Part shown: piece after piece, positions 1-6,311 of the stretch | How positions within the stretch are numbered: position 1 is the first letter of the stretch | Layout: every line of letters begins with the position of its first letter | Assembly: GCA_025359005.1 (NCBI GenBank) | Contig: JANYHP010000034.1 | Coordinates: 1 to 6,514 of the forward strand | Direction of reading: 5' to 3' | Source: Hyphomicrobiaceae bacterium | Lineage (GTDB): Bacteria; Pseudomonadota; Alphaproteobacteria; Rhizobiales; Hyphomicrobiaceae | Length of the DNA: 6,514 nt | The notes under the pieces: model-generated | Told to the model about the DNA's origin: nothing | The model's input: the letters and a program-made list of their open reading frames with translations, nothing else | Databases searched by the model: none | Position numbers and translations under genes: made by a program

Positions 1-1905
1 GCACTGAAGGAAGCGGGCGTCAATGCGGCGTTTCTCAATTCGACGCTGTCGTGGGGGGAGGTGCAGGCGGTCGAGGCGCAGCTGACATCGGGAGCGCTGG
101 ATGTGCTGTACGTGGCGCCCGAGCGGCTGGTGCAGGAGCGCACGCTCTCGCTGTTGGAACGGGCCAACATTTCGGTGTTCGCCATCGACGAAGCGCATTG
201 CGTGGCGCAATGGGGGCATGATTTCAGGCCGGAATACCGGCAATTGCGCATTCTGCCGGAGCGGTTTCCGTCGGTGCCGCGCATCGCGCTGACGGCGACG
301 GCGGACCAAAAGACGCGCGAGGAGATCGTCGCGGAATTGCGGCTGGAGAACGCCGAGCGGTTCGTCGCGTCGTTCGACCGGCCGAATATCCGCTATACGA
401 TCAGCGAACAGGGCTCGATGGCGGGTCGCGAACGGCTGCTGCAGTTCATCGAGGCGGAGCATAAGGGCGAGGCGGGTATCGTCTACTGCCTGTCGCGAAA
501 AACCGTCGAAGAGACGGCGGCGTGGCTGACTTCCAGAGGCCGGCGGGCGCTGGCCTATCATGCCGGATTGCCGGTGGATACGCGGCGATCGACGCAGGAA
601 AAGTTCCTCAAGGAAGACGGGCTGATCATCTGCGCGACGATCGCATTCGGGATGGGTATCGACAAGCCGGATGTGCGCTTCGTGGCGCATCTCAATCTGC
701 CGAAATCAATCGAGAGCTATTACCAGGAGACCGGCCGCGCGGGCCGCGACGGGGAGCCGGCGAATGCGTGGATGTGCTATGGCATCCAGGACATCATCAC
801 GCAGCGGCAGTGGATCGCGCAGGGTGACGGGGCGGAAGCGCACAAGCATCTGCAACGGCAGAAGCTGGACGCGCTGATCGGGCTGACGGAAACGGCGTCG
901 TGCCGGCGGCAACGGCTGCTCGCCTATTTCGACGAGGTGCATCCGGGTGCCTGCGGCAATTGCGATACGTGCCTCAGTCCGCCACGGACGTTCGACGGCA
1001 CGGTTGCGGCACAGAAGGCGCTGTCGGCGATCTATCGGACTGGGCAGCGGTTCGGGGTCGGCTATCTGGTGGATATTCTGGCCGGCAAGGCGGACCCGCG
1101 CATACTCAAAAACGCACATGATAAGCTCAACGTTTACGGCGCTGGAAAAGAGCTGAAGCCGGACACGTGGCGCGGCCTGTTCCGGCAGTTGATGGCGTCG
1201 GGGTATGTGGCAACCGATGAGGAGGGGCATGGCTCGTTGACGCTGACGGACCGGGCGCGGCCGCTGCTGCGCGGGGAAGTACAGTTTCTGATGCGCGAGG
1301 TGACGGCTGGCGCGAAAGCGGCGCGGGATCAGGCGTCGGGGGCTGCGACGCTGGGCGGCGGTGCGGAAGGGCTCTATGCGGCGCTGCGGGCGCTCAGACA
1401 GAAGCTGGCGGCCGATGCCGGACTGCCGCCGTATGTGATCTGCCATGATCGCACACTGGTCGAGTTGGCGCAGAAGCGGCCGGCGAACGCTGTGGCGCTG
1501 CACGACATCACGGGGCTGGGTGATCGCAAGATCGCGCGGTACGGGGCGGCGCTGCTGGAGGTGATCGGGGCATTCCAGGCGCATCCCGTCTTGAACAACA
1601 GGCTGTCGGCGACGGTTAACCTGACGTTGGCGCAACACGTGGAGGGCCGCCGGGCGACAGAGATCGCGGAGGCGCGTGGGCTCGAGTTGAGCACGGTTTA
1701 TGGGCATTTCGCTGATGCAATCGAGGCGGGTTTGCTGACGGTCGAAGACGCCTTGGATCTGGACAGCGCGGCGCTCGAAGAGATCACGGCAGCGTTCGAG
1801 ACGTGCGAGACACTGGAGACGGGCAAGCTCGGGCCGGCGCATGCGGCACTGGCGGGCAAATACGACTACGGCGTGTTGAAGTGCGTGCTGGCGGAGCTGG
1901 GGTGA
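1..1905 (+). CDS. recQ: ATP-dependent DNA helicase RecQ (5' end outside window)
   Basis: This is a 3'-5' superfamily 2 DNA helicase of recombination and repair. The frame is open from base 1, so the gene starts upstream. By comparison with E. coli RecQ, roughly 85-90 residues are missing, including the Walker A/P-loop region. 634 residues are visible. In order they show the DEAH box (187-198) followed by the RecQ aromatic-rich loop (QWGHDFRPEY), motif III ALTATA (286-303), motif V around AFGMGIDKP (643-669) and motif VI QETGRAGRDG (724-753). The four zinc-binding Cys codons lie at 901, 952, 961 and 970. An RQC winged-helix domain spans about 985-1278 and an HRDC domain about 1372-1580. A further ~100 residues (about 1603-1902) look like the helix-turn-helix domain seen at the C-terminus of some RecQ proteins (Pfam HTH_40 type). 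E. coli RecQ (about 610 residues) lacks it, so this protein should reach about 720. The GTG at 61 is an internal codon, not a start: the RecQ-like residues upstream (LKEAGVNAAFLNST) are in the same frame. Confidence 0.97.
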   Translation, partial: ALKEAGVNAAFLNSTLSWGEVQAVEAQLTSGALDVLYVAPERLVQERTLSLLERANISVFAIDEAHCVAQWGHDFRPEYRQLRILPERFPSVPRIALTATADQKTREEIVAELRLENAERFVASFDRPNIRYTISEQGSMAGRERLLQFIEAEHKGEAGIVYCLSRKTVEETAAWLTSRGRRALAYHAGLPVDTRRSTQEKFLKEDGLIICATIAFGMGIDKPDVRFVAHLNLPKSIESYYQETGRAGRDGEPANAWMCYGIQDIITQRQWIAQGDGAEAHKHLQRQKLDALIGLTETASCRRQRLLAYFDEVHPGACGNCDTCLSPPRTFDGTVAAQKALSAIYRTGQRFGVGYLVDILAGKADPRILKNAHDKLNVYGAGKELKPDTWRGLFRQLMASGYVATDEEGHGSLTLTDRARPLLRGEVQFLMREVTAGAKAARDQASGAATLGGGAEGLYAALRALRQKLAADAGLPPYVICHDRTLVELAQKRPANAVALHDITGLGDRKIARYGAALLEVIGAFQAHPVLNNRLSATVNLTLAQHVEGRRATEIAEARGLELSTVYGHFADAIEAGLLTVEDALDLDSAALEEITAAFETCETLETGKLGPAHAALAGKYDYGVLKCVLAELG

Positions 1906-1922
1906 CGGATGTGGCGGCTGCC

Positions 1923-1951
1923 TTGCCGGTGTCGCTGCCCCCTGCTATGAG
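1923..1951 (+). promoter_or_regulatory. Possible promoter for ndk
   Basis: The 85-nt gap between recQ and ndk holds TTGCCG (1923-1928), then a 17-nt spacer, then TATGAG (1946-1951). Each hexamer matches four of six positions of the housekeeping sigma factor consensus, at the ideal spacing. The implied transcription start is near 1958, about 30 nt before the ndk ATG. Four-of-six matches occur often by chance, so this is a weak call. The gap shows no convincing terminator for recQ. Confidence 0.3.
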
Positions 1952-1990
1952 CGCGTAACTCTGACATTCACACCTATCGGGGAGCCGTTC

Positions 1991-2413
1991 ATGGCGATCG
2001 AACACACGTTTTCAATTCTCAAGCCGGATGCGACCAAGCGCAACCTTACGGGCGCGATCAACGCCGTCATCGAGAAGGCCGGGCTGTCGATCATCGCGCA
2101 GAAGCGCGTGCGCTGGACCAAGGCGCAGGCGGAAGCGTTCTATGCCGAACACAAGGCGCGGCCGTTTTTTGGGGAACTGGTTTCGTTCATGACGTCGGGG
2201 CCGATCGTGTTGCAAGTGCTGTCGGGCGAGGGCGCCATCGCGAAGTATCGCGAGGTGATGGGTGCGACGGACCCCAAGGAAGCCGGCGAGGGTACGATCC
2301 GCAAGCTGTTCGCGGTGTCGAAGGGTGAGAACTCGTCGCATGGTTCGGATAGCCCGGCGGCGGCGGAGCGCGAGATCGCGATGAACTTCCGGCTGGATGA
2401 GATCGTCGGGTGA
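1991..2413 (+). CDS. ndk: Nucleoside diphosphate kinase
   Basis: Ndk transfers the gamma phosphate of ATP to nucleoside diphosphates through a phospho-histidine intermediate, which balances the cytoplasmic NTP and dNTP pools. The protein has 140 residues, the usual bacterial length, and the active-site residues sit at the family's standard numbering: K11 (in KPDA), Y51, F59, R87, T93, R104, N114 and the catalytic H117 in the motif NSSHGSDS. The start is well fixed: GGGGAG (1979-1984) lies 6 nt before the ATG, and the N-terminus MAIEHTFSILKP matches the family start. The gene stands alone between two 85-nt gaps, with a possible promoter upstream and a strong hairpin downstream, so it may be its own transcription unit. 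Sequence style (MAIE-TFSI-KPDATKRNLTGA) is alphaproteobacterial, by recollection of the family. Confidence 0.99.
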   Translation: MAIEHTFSILKPDATKRNLTGAINAVIEKAGLSIIAQKRVRWTKAQAEAFYAEHKARPFFGELVSFMTSGPIVLQVLSGEGAIAKYREVMGATDPKEAGEGTIRKLFAVSKGENSSHGSDSPAAAEREIAMNFRLDEIVG

Positions 2414-2421
2414 AGAATGAA

Positions 2422-2461
2422 TCCCGTCTCCCCGTGCGACGTTTCGCATGGCGAGACGGGA
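2422..2461 (+). other. Long hairpin between ndk and tsaD
   Basis: The 40-nt palindrome folds into a 9-bp outer stem (TCCCGTCTC at 2422-2430 with GAGACGGGA at 2453-2461), one C-C mismatch (2431/2452), an 8-bp inner stem (CCGTGCGA at 2432-2439 with TCGCATGG at 2444-2451, one G-U pair) and a CGTT tetraloop (2440-2443). It begins 8 nt after the ndk stop codon. No T-run follows it, so it is not a textbook intrinsic terminator. It could terminate transcription inefficiently, protect the 3' end of ndk mRNA, or be a copy of a dispersed palindromic repeat of the kind common in rhizobial genomes. The fold is read directly from the sequence; the function is inferred. Confidence 0.75.
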
Positions 2462-2498
2462 ATAGAGGTGCCTTCCGCGCTCGTGTTGGAAGCCGGCC

Positions 2499-3596
2499 AT
2501 GAGTACCGCAGGCGAACTAACCGTTCTCGGGATCGAGACGAGTTGCGATGAGACGGCAGCGGCCGTGGTTGTGCGCGAGGGCGCCGGCCGCGGCCGTATC
2601 GTTTCCAACGTCGTGCGGGCGCAGTGGGAGCAGCATCGGCCATTCGGCGGCGTGGTGCCGGAGCTGGCGGCGCGGGCGCACGTGGAGTGCCTGGACGAAA
2701 TCGTGGGGCAGGCGCTGGCGGATGCTGGCGTGGCGCTGGGCGATGTCGATGGGATCGCGGTGACGGCGGGCCCGGGTTTAATCGGCGGGCTGATGGTGGG
2801 CGTGATCACGGCGGAGACGCTGGCGATGGTGACGCGGAAGCCTCTGGTGGCGGTCAATCATCTGGAGGCGCACGCGCTGACGGTGGGGCTGACGGACGGT
2901 GTGGCGCCGCCGTATCTGCTGCTGCTGGTGTCGGGCGGGCATACGCAATTGCTGGCGGTGAAAGATGTCGGGACGTACGTGCGGCTCGGCTCGACGATCG
3001 ACGACGCGCTGGGTGAGGCGTTCGACAAGACGGCGAAGCTGCTGGGGCTTGGTGCGCCGGGTGGGCCGGCGGTGGAGCGGGCGGCGGCTGCGGGGCAAAT
3101 TGGGCGCTTTGATCTGCCGCGGCCGATGTTCAACCGGCCGGAGCCGAATTTTTCGTTCTCGGGATTGAAGAACGCGATCCGGCTGGCAGCGGTGGCGGCG
3201 GCGCCGCTGAGCGAGCAGGACATTGCAGACCTAAGCGCTGATTTCCAGGCAGCGGTGGCGGCGAGCGTGGAGAACCGGGTGGAGCGGTCGTTTCATTTGA
3301 GCGAGGCGGCGCTGGGGTATGGCGCGCCGCGGCGGCTGGTGGTGGCGGGCGGGGTGGCTGCAAACCAGGCGTTGCGTGCGGGGCTCGAACGGCTGGCGGC
3401 GCGATGCGGTTACACGCTGCATGTGCCGCCGGTGGCGCTGTGCGGCGACAACGGCGCGATGATCGCGTGGGCGGGCGCTGAACGGCTGGCGCGCGGCTGG
3501 GTGACGCCGCCGGGGTTTGTGGCGCGGGCGCGGTGGCCATTGGATGCGGCGGCGGCGGCAGTGCTGGGCGCGGGGCGGCTGGGGGCCAAGGCATGA
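2499..3596 (+). CDS. tsaD: tRNA N6-adenosine threonylcarbamoyltransferase TsaD
   Basis: TsaD (formerly Gcp/YgjD) transfers the threonylcarbamoyl group from threonylcarbamoyl-AMP to A37 of tRNAs reading ANN codons, forming t6A with TsaB and TsaE; it is essential or nearly so in most bacteria. The 365 residues are slightly longer than the usual ~340. Visible family marks are the ASKHA phosphate-loop start GIETSCDETAAAVV (residues 11-24), GGVVPELAAR (50-59), the metal-binding HLEAH (His121 and His125), LVSGGHTQL (143-151), DDALGEAFDKTAKLLGL (168-184), the glycine-rich VVAGGVAANQ (281-290) and the C-terminal CGDNGAMIAWAG with metal ligand D317. The start is supported by GGAAG (2488-2492) 6 nt before the ATG. 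The TGA stop overlaps the ATG of the Nudix gene. TsaB and TsaE are not in the window. TsaD next to gpsA is a common alphaproteobacterial arrangement, here with a Nudix gene inserted. Confidence 0.98.
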   Translation: MSTAGELTVLGIETSCDETAAAVVVREGAGRGRIVSNVVRAQWEQHRPFGGVVPELAARAHVECLDEIVGQALADAGVALGDVDGIAVTAGPGLIGGLMVGVITAETLAMVTRKPLVAVNHLEAHALTVGLTDGVAPPYLLLLVSGGHTQLLAVKDVGTYVRLGSTIDDALGEAFDKTAKLLGLGAPGGPAVERAAAAGQIGRFDLPRPMFNRPEPNFSFSGLKNAIRLAAVAAAPLSEQDIADLSADFQAAVAASVENRVERSFHLSEAALGYGAPRRLVVAGGVAANQALRAGLERLAARCGYTLHVPPVALCGDNGAMIAWAGAERLARGWVTPPGFVARARWPLDAAAAAVLGAGRLGAKA

Positions 3597-4141
3597 CAGC
3601 GCCTTCGCCGCTGGGAGCGACGGCTGTGCCGCAGTTTGCGACCAAGGTGGTGCTGTATGTTACGCATCGTTTTTTTGGTCGCATTTTCGGCACCAACCCG
3701 GGGTCCATTTTGGCGGAAAATGCTGCGGCAGATCGGGTGCTGGTGTTTCTCGAACCGGATTATCCGCACATCAAATTGCAGGTGCCGGGCGGCACGGTGG
3801 ACGTTGGCGAGGACGTGGCGGTGGCCGCGCGGCGCGAGTTGGCGGAGGAAACGGGTCTTGATGCCATCGCTTCTGTGACGCTGCTCGGGGTGCGCGACTA
3901 TGTCTTTATCTACAAGGGCGTGACATGTCGGCATGCACGGCATCATTTTCATGTGACGCTGGCTGCCGACCCGCCGGCGCGGTGGCGGCACTGGGAGCAG
4001 CACTCGTCGTTGGGGCTCGGGCCGATCCAGTTCGACCTGTTCTGGATGGACTTGCAGCAGGCGGAACGGGAACTGGGGTTCGGATTCCAGATGATGCTGC
4101 CGGACTTGGCTGCGAGGTTGGCGGAGAGGCGTGAGGTATGA
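3593..4141 (+). CDS. Nudix hydrolase family protein
   Basis: Nudix enzymes cleave nucleoside diphosphates linked to another group, using a metal bound by the Nudix box. The box fits the consensus exactly at residues 67-89: G67, five residues, E73, seven residues, then RELAEETGL (81-89), whose glutamates E82, E85 and E86 carry metal ligands. The box is preceded by a typical strand (KLQVPGG). The C-terminal part has RHWE and an LGFGF segment (161-165) as in some uncharacterised Nudix proteins; substrate cannot be read from sequence. The product is 182 residues. I chose the ATG at 3593 over an earlier in-frame ATG at 3533: it overlaps the tsaD stop as ATGA, the GGGGG at 3581-3585 is a weak ribosome-binding match, and the extra upstream residues are a low-complexity Gly/Ala shadow of tsaD. 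The 3' end overlaps gpsA by another ATGA, which points to coupled translation. Confidence 0.93.
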   Translation: MTAPSPLGATAVPQFATKVVLYVTHRFFGRIFGTNPGSILAENAAADRVLVFLEPDYPHIKLQVPGGTVDVGEDVAVAARRELAEETGLDAIASVTLLGVRDYVFIYKGVTCRHARHHFHVTLAADPPARWRHWEQHSSLGLGPIQFDLFWMDLQQAERELGFGFQMMLPDLAARLAERREV

Positions 4142-5154
4142 CGGTGGCGGCCGAAGGGTTGCGGTTCCAGCGGATCGGCGTGATCGGCGGGGGGGCGTTC
4201 GGGACGGCGCTGGCGCAGACGCTGCGGCTGGCGGGACGGGCTGCGACGCTGTGGGCGCGGGACGCGGGCGTGGTGGCGGAGATCGCGGCGCGGCGCGAGA
4301 ACAGCGGCTACCTGCCGGGTGTGTTGTTGGATGCGGGTTTGGAGGCGACGGTGGATCTGGGGCGCGCGGCCTCGGCAGATCTGGTGTTGCTGGTGACGCC
4401 GGCGCAGTCGACGCGGGCGATGGCGGCGTTGCTCGCGCCGCATCTGCGGGCGGGTGTGCCGGTGGTGATCTGTGCCAAGGGAATCGAACAGGCGACGGGC
4501 GAGAGGCTGAGCACGGTGCTGTCTCAGACGCTGCCGGGGGTGCCGCTGGCAGTGCTGTCGGGTCCGAGTTTTGCGGCGGATGTGGTGCGCGGTTTGCCGA
4601 CGGCGGTGACGCTGGCGTGTGTGGACGAGGCGCTGGGAGCGGCGCTGACGGCTGTCATCGGGTATCGGAATTTCCGGATTTACTGGACCGACGACGTGGC
4701 GGGGGTGGAACTTGGTGGCGCTGTGAAGAACGTGCTGGCGATCGCGGCGGGGATTGCGGCGGGGAAGCAGCTCGGGGCGAGCGCGCATGCGGCGCTGGTA
4801 ACGCGCGGGTTCGCTGAGTTGCGCCGGTTCGGGGCGGCGATGGGCGCGCGACCAGCGACGTTGCAGGGGTTGTCAGGCTTGGGTGATCTGCTGCTGACGT
4901 GCGGGAGTGCGCAGTCGCGGAACATGAGTTTGGGGCGCGGGCTCGGCGAGGGGCGCAGCTTGGCTGAGATTCTGGGATCGCGGCGGAGCGTGTCGGAGGG
5001 CGTGGCGACGGCGGACGCGGTGGTGGCGTTGGCGCGGGCGCATGGTCTGGATATGCCGATCGCGGAAGCGGTGCAGGCGGTATGCACGGGCACGCTGACG
5101 GTGGACGCGGCGATGGCAGGTTTGCTGTCGCGGCCGTTCAAGGCGGAAGATTGA
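4138..5154 (+). CDS. gpsA: Glycerol-3-phosphate dehydrogenase [NAD(P)+]
   Basis: GpsA reduces dihydroxyacetone phosphate to sn-glycerol 3-phosphate in the cytoplasm, supplying the backbone of membrane phospholipids. The 338 residues match the family length. Visible marks are the N-terminal Rossmann motif GGGAFG (17-22), LVTPAQ (85-90), the substrate-contacting CAKGIE (112-117, K114), SGPSFA (141-146), the catalytic-lysine region GGAVKNVLA (193-201, K197) and, further on, GLSGLGDLLLTC followed by SRN, the C-terminal helical substrate-binding region. GGAGAGG (4123-4129) lies 8 nt before the ATG. The start overlaps the Nudix stop (ATGA), so the gene is probably read from the same mRNA as tsaD and the Nudix gene. 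No residue expected for activity appears to be missing. The stop lies 13 nt before the proposed start of the lipoprotein frame. Confidence 0.98.
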   Translation: MTVAAEGLRFQRIGVIGGGAFGTALAQTLRLAGRAATLWARDAGVVAEIAARRENSGYLPGVLLDAGLEATVDLGRAASADLVLLVTPAQSTRAMAALLAPHLRAGVPVVICAKGIEQATGERLSTVLSQTLPGVPLAVLSGPSFAADVVRGLPTAVTLACVDEALGAALTAVIGYRNFRIYWTDDVAGVELGGAVKNVLAIAAGIAAGKQLGASAHAALVTRGFAELRRFGAAMGARPATLQGLSGLGDLLLTCGSAQSRNMSLGRGLGEGRSLAEILGSRRSVSEGVATADAVVALARAHGLDMPIAEAVQAVCTGTLTVDAAMAGLLSRPFKAED

Positions 5155-5167
5155 GCGGGCTTGGTGG

Positions 5168-5668
5168 TTGGGTCGCACGCCGACGCGCCGAGGCGCATGC
5201 GGGGCCGTATTGCTCGGCGTCGCGGTCGCGCTGCTGGCAGGCTGCTCGATGCACCCCATCGTGGATGATGTTTCGCCGGTGCCCACCGAAGACATCGTTG
5301 CGAGTGCACGGTGCGCGTTGCGGCTCGGCATCGTCGACAAATTCAGAAAATGGTTCGAAGACGAAGGCACCACGGGTATCGACCCCAATGTCGCGGCCGA
5401 CGAGGCCGAGATTGCCGATCTGGAACTCCGCTACGGCAAGACGACAGCACAGGGCTATAAGGACTACGTTGGGGTGGCCATCGCCTACGATTTCGATTTC
5501 GAGCTCGAGGAGCACAACAATGCTGATACCGGTTTCGGATTCCGGCTGCCCTTTTCTCACAGCGCGATCGGCGTTGATGCCAGCACAAACCTGCATAAAT
5601 CCAGGACCGGCAAGCGGACGTTCAAATCGCAGGACACGGTTGGCCAATTGCTGACGCGTTATTGGTAA
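5168..5668 (+). CDS. Putative lipoprotein, N-terminal half of an interrupted gene
   Basis: I do not recognise a named family. The 166 residues begin with a clear lipoprotein signal peptide: a basic n-region (R3, R7, R8), a hydrophobic core (VLLGVAVALL) and the lipobox LAGC with Cys26 (codon 5243-5245). Ser27 follows, not Asp, so outer-membrane sorting is predicted. The start is a TTG: it is the first start codon after an in-frame stop at 5096-5098, and no strong ribosome-binding site precedes it, so the start is uncertain. After a charged, mostly helical stretch comes a strand-rich part with the repeated pattern VAIAYDFDFELEEHNN. The frame stops at TAA 5666-5668, but the same frame stays open beyond it to 6211. 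I read this as the first half of one gene split by a nonsense codon. Base composition (about 55% GC in sampled stretches) is lower than in tsaD or gpsA. Confidence 0.6.
   Translation: MGRTPTRRGACGAVLLGVAVALLAGCSMHPIVDDVSPVPTEDIVASARCALRLGIVDKFRKWFEDEGTTGIDPNVAADEAEIADLELRYGKTTAQGYKDYVGVAIAYDFDFELEEHNNADTGFGFRLPFSHSAIGVDASTNLHKSRTGKRTFKSQDTVGQLLTRYW
5666..5668 (+). other. In-frame TAA splitting the lipoprotein gene
   Basis: The codons run TAT TGG TAA AAC TAC TGC CGC AAT GAC GTG. Apart from this one TAA, the frame is open from 5168 to 6211 (348 codons including both stops). A single base change from a sense codon such as AAA, CAA, GAA, TAC or TAT would explain it. TAA is not a usual recoding codon in bacteria, so selenocysteine or pyrrolysine insertion is not expected. 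A sequencing error is also possible. Confidence 0.7.
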
Positions 5669-5686
5669 AACTACTGCCGCAATGAC

Positions 5687-6211
5687 GTGGCGGCGGTGCC
5701 GGCGCCGGTGCGTCCGGTCTATCCGCTGACGGGTTCGATCGGGCTCCGCAAGGTCGCGTTTACGTTTCTGTCCATCGCGGTCCTTGAAGGTGGCCAAGAG
5801 AGCTTCGTCGATACGCTGACGTTCACAACGTCCATCAACGGCAAGATCAATCCGACGATCAAGATCGACCCGGTGCCGAAGGCGTTGCGGCTGGTGAGCG
5901 CCGACGCGACACTGGAGGCCGGCCGCACAGATAAGCACAAAGTAACGGTGAGCCTGGCGTTCCCGGTGTTCGAGCCAGAGCTGACATTTGAAGAGAAACA
6001 AACGGTGCTGGAAAAGAGCGAGGTCGAAAAAGGCTATCGATTAAATACGCTTTGGCGTGCGCGCTACAATCTCTGCGTCCACGACGCGCGCGGACGGGAA
6101 GATACGTTGAAGACGCTGCGCTTCACGGCGCCGGAGGTTTATTGCCTCGAGTACGCGAGCGCCTTCGCGCCGAAAGCGATCCGGGGGAAGGCAAGGCCGA
6201 AGCGGACGTGA
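5687..6211 (+). CDS. C-terminal half of the interrupted lipoprotein gene
   Basis: This stretch is in the same frame as the lipoprotein half upstream and follows its TAA after six sense codons (NYCRND). As a separate gene it would start at GTG 5687 and give 174 residues, but there is no ribosome-binding site there and no signal peptide, so independent translation is doubtful. The protein is strand-rich in its first half (YPLTGSIGLRKVAFTFLSI, DTLTFTTSINGKI, HKVTVSLAFPVF), then more charged and helical, and ends with a basic tail (GKARPKRT). Cys residues occur at two places (LCVHDA, VYCLEY). I recall similar unnamed alphaproteobacterial proteins in which both halves form one chain, which fits the split-gene reading, but this is recollection. 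If the stop is real, this part is probably a pseudogene remnant or is made only by rare readthrough. Confidence 0.5.
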   Translation: MAAVPAPVRPVYPLTGSIGLRKVAFTFLSIAVLEGGQESFVDTLTFTTSINGKINPTIKIDPVPKALRLVSADATLEAGRTDKHKVTVSLAFPVFEPELTFEEKQTVLEKSEVEKGYRLNTLWRARYNLCVHDARGREDTLKTLRFTAPEVYCLEYASAFAPKAIRGKARPKRT

Positions 6212-6249
6212 GGTGTTGGTTTGCGACAAATCATCGACAGTCTCGGTCA

Positions 6250-6289
6250 TTGACTGACTTGGCAGTCATTGATATTTGTGGCGTATGAT
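6250..6289 (+). promoter_or_regulatory. Probable promoter and operator of the TetR-family gene
   Basis: A perfect inverted repeat TGACTG (6251-6256) / CAGTCA (6263-6268) has a 6-nt centre. It overlaps a direct repeat of GTCATTGA (6246-6253 and 6265-6272, 19 bp apart). TTGACT (6250-6255) is a good -35 match, with TATTTG 17 nt downstream (6273-6278). An alternative pair is TTGGCA (6259-6264) with TATGAT (6284-6289) at a 19-nt spacer. Either would start transcription just before the TetR start codon. A palindrome over a promoter next to a TetR gene is the usual layout for autorepression, so TetR binding here is inferred. The gap from 6212 shows no clear terminator. Confidence 0.5.
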
Positions 6290-6311
6290 ACCTCGTGCGT
6301 CGAAGTCGTTG

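Noticed and set aside
706..1842. 378-residue open frame on the - strand inside recQ
   Set aside because: Arg/Gln-rich shadow of the G/C-biased recQ codons, with no recognisable domain; recQ motifs are unambiguous on the + strand.
1906..1990. Terminator for recQ
   Set aside because: Only a 4-bp stem (CGGC/GCCG) can be drawn and no T-run follows.
2012..2857. 281-residue open frame on the - strand across ndk and tsaD
   Set aside because: It overlies two clearly identified genes, has low-complexity composition (Ser/Thr/Pro/Arg) and shows no domain.
3533..3592. Upstream ATG giving a 202-residue Nudix protein
   Set aside because: The added 20 residues are Gly/Ala repeats read out of frame from tsaD; the ATGA overlap at 3593 is the more natural start.
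4131..4817. 228-residue Gly/Ala-rich frame over the 5' part of gpsA
   Set aside because: Low-complexity frame-shifted shadow; the gpsA frame carries all family motifs.
5138..6001. 287-residue open frame on the - strand opposite the lipoprotein locus
   Set aside because: I considered it as the real gene because the + strand is interrupted here. It is Arg/His/Gln-rich with no signal or domain, while the + frame has a signal peptide, lipobox and strand patterns.
6052..6288. 78-residue + frame spanning the end of the lipoprotein locus and the gap
   Set aside because: Mostly a shadow of the overlapping frame, with no ribosome-binding site or recognisable sequence, and it runs through the palindrome and promoter region.
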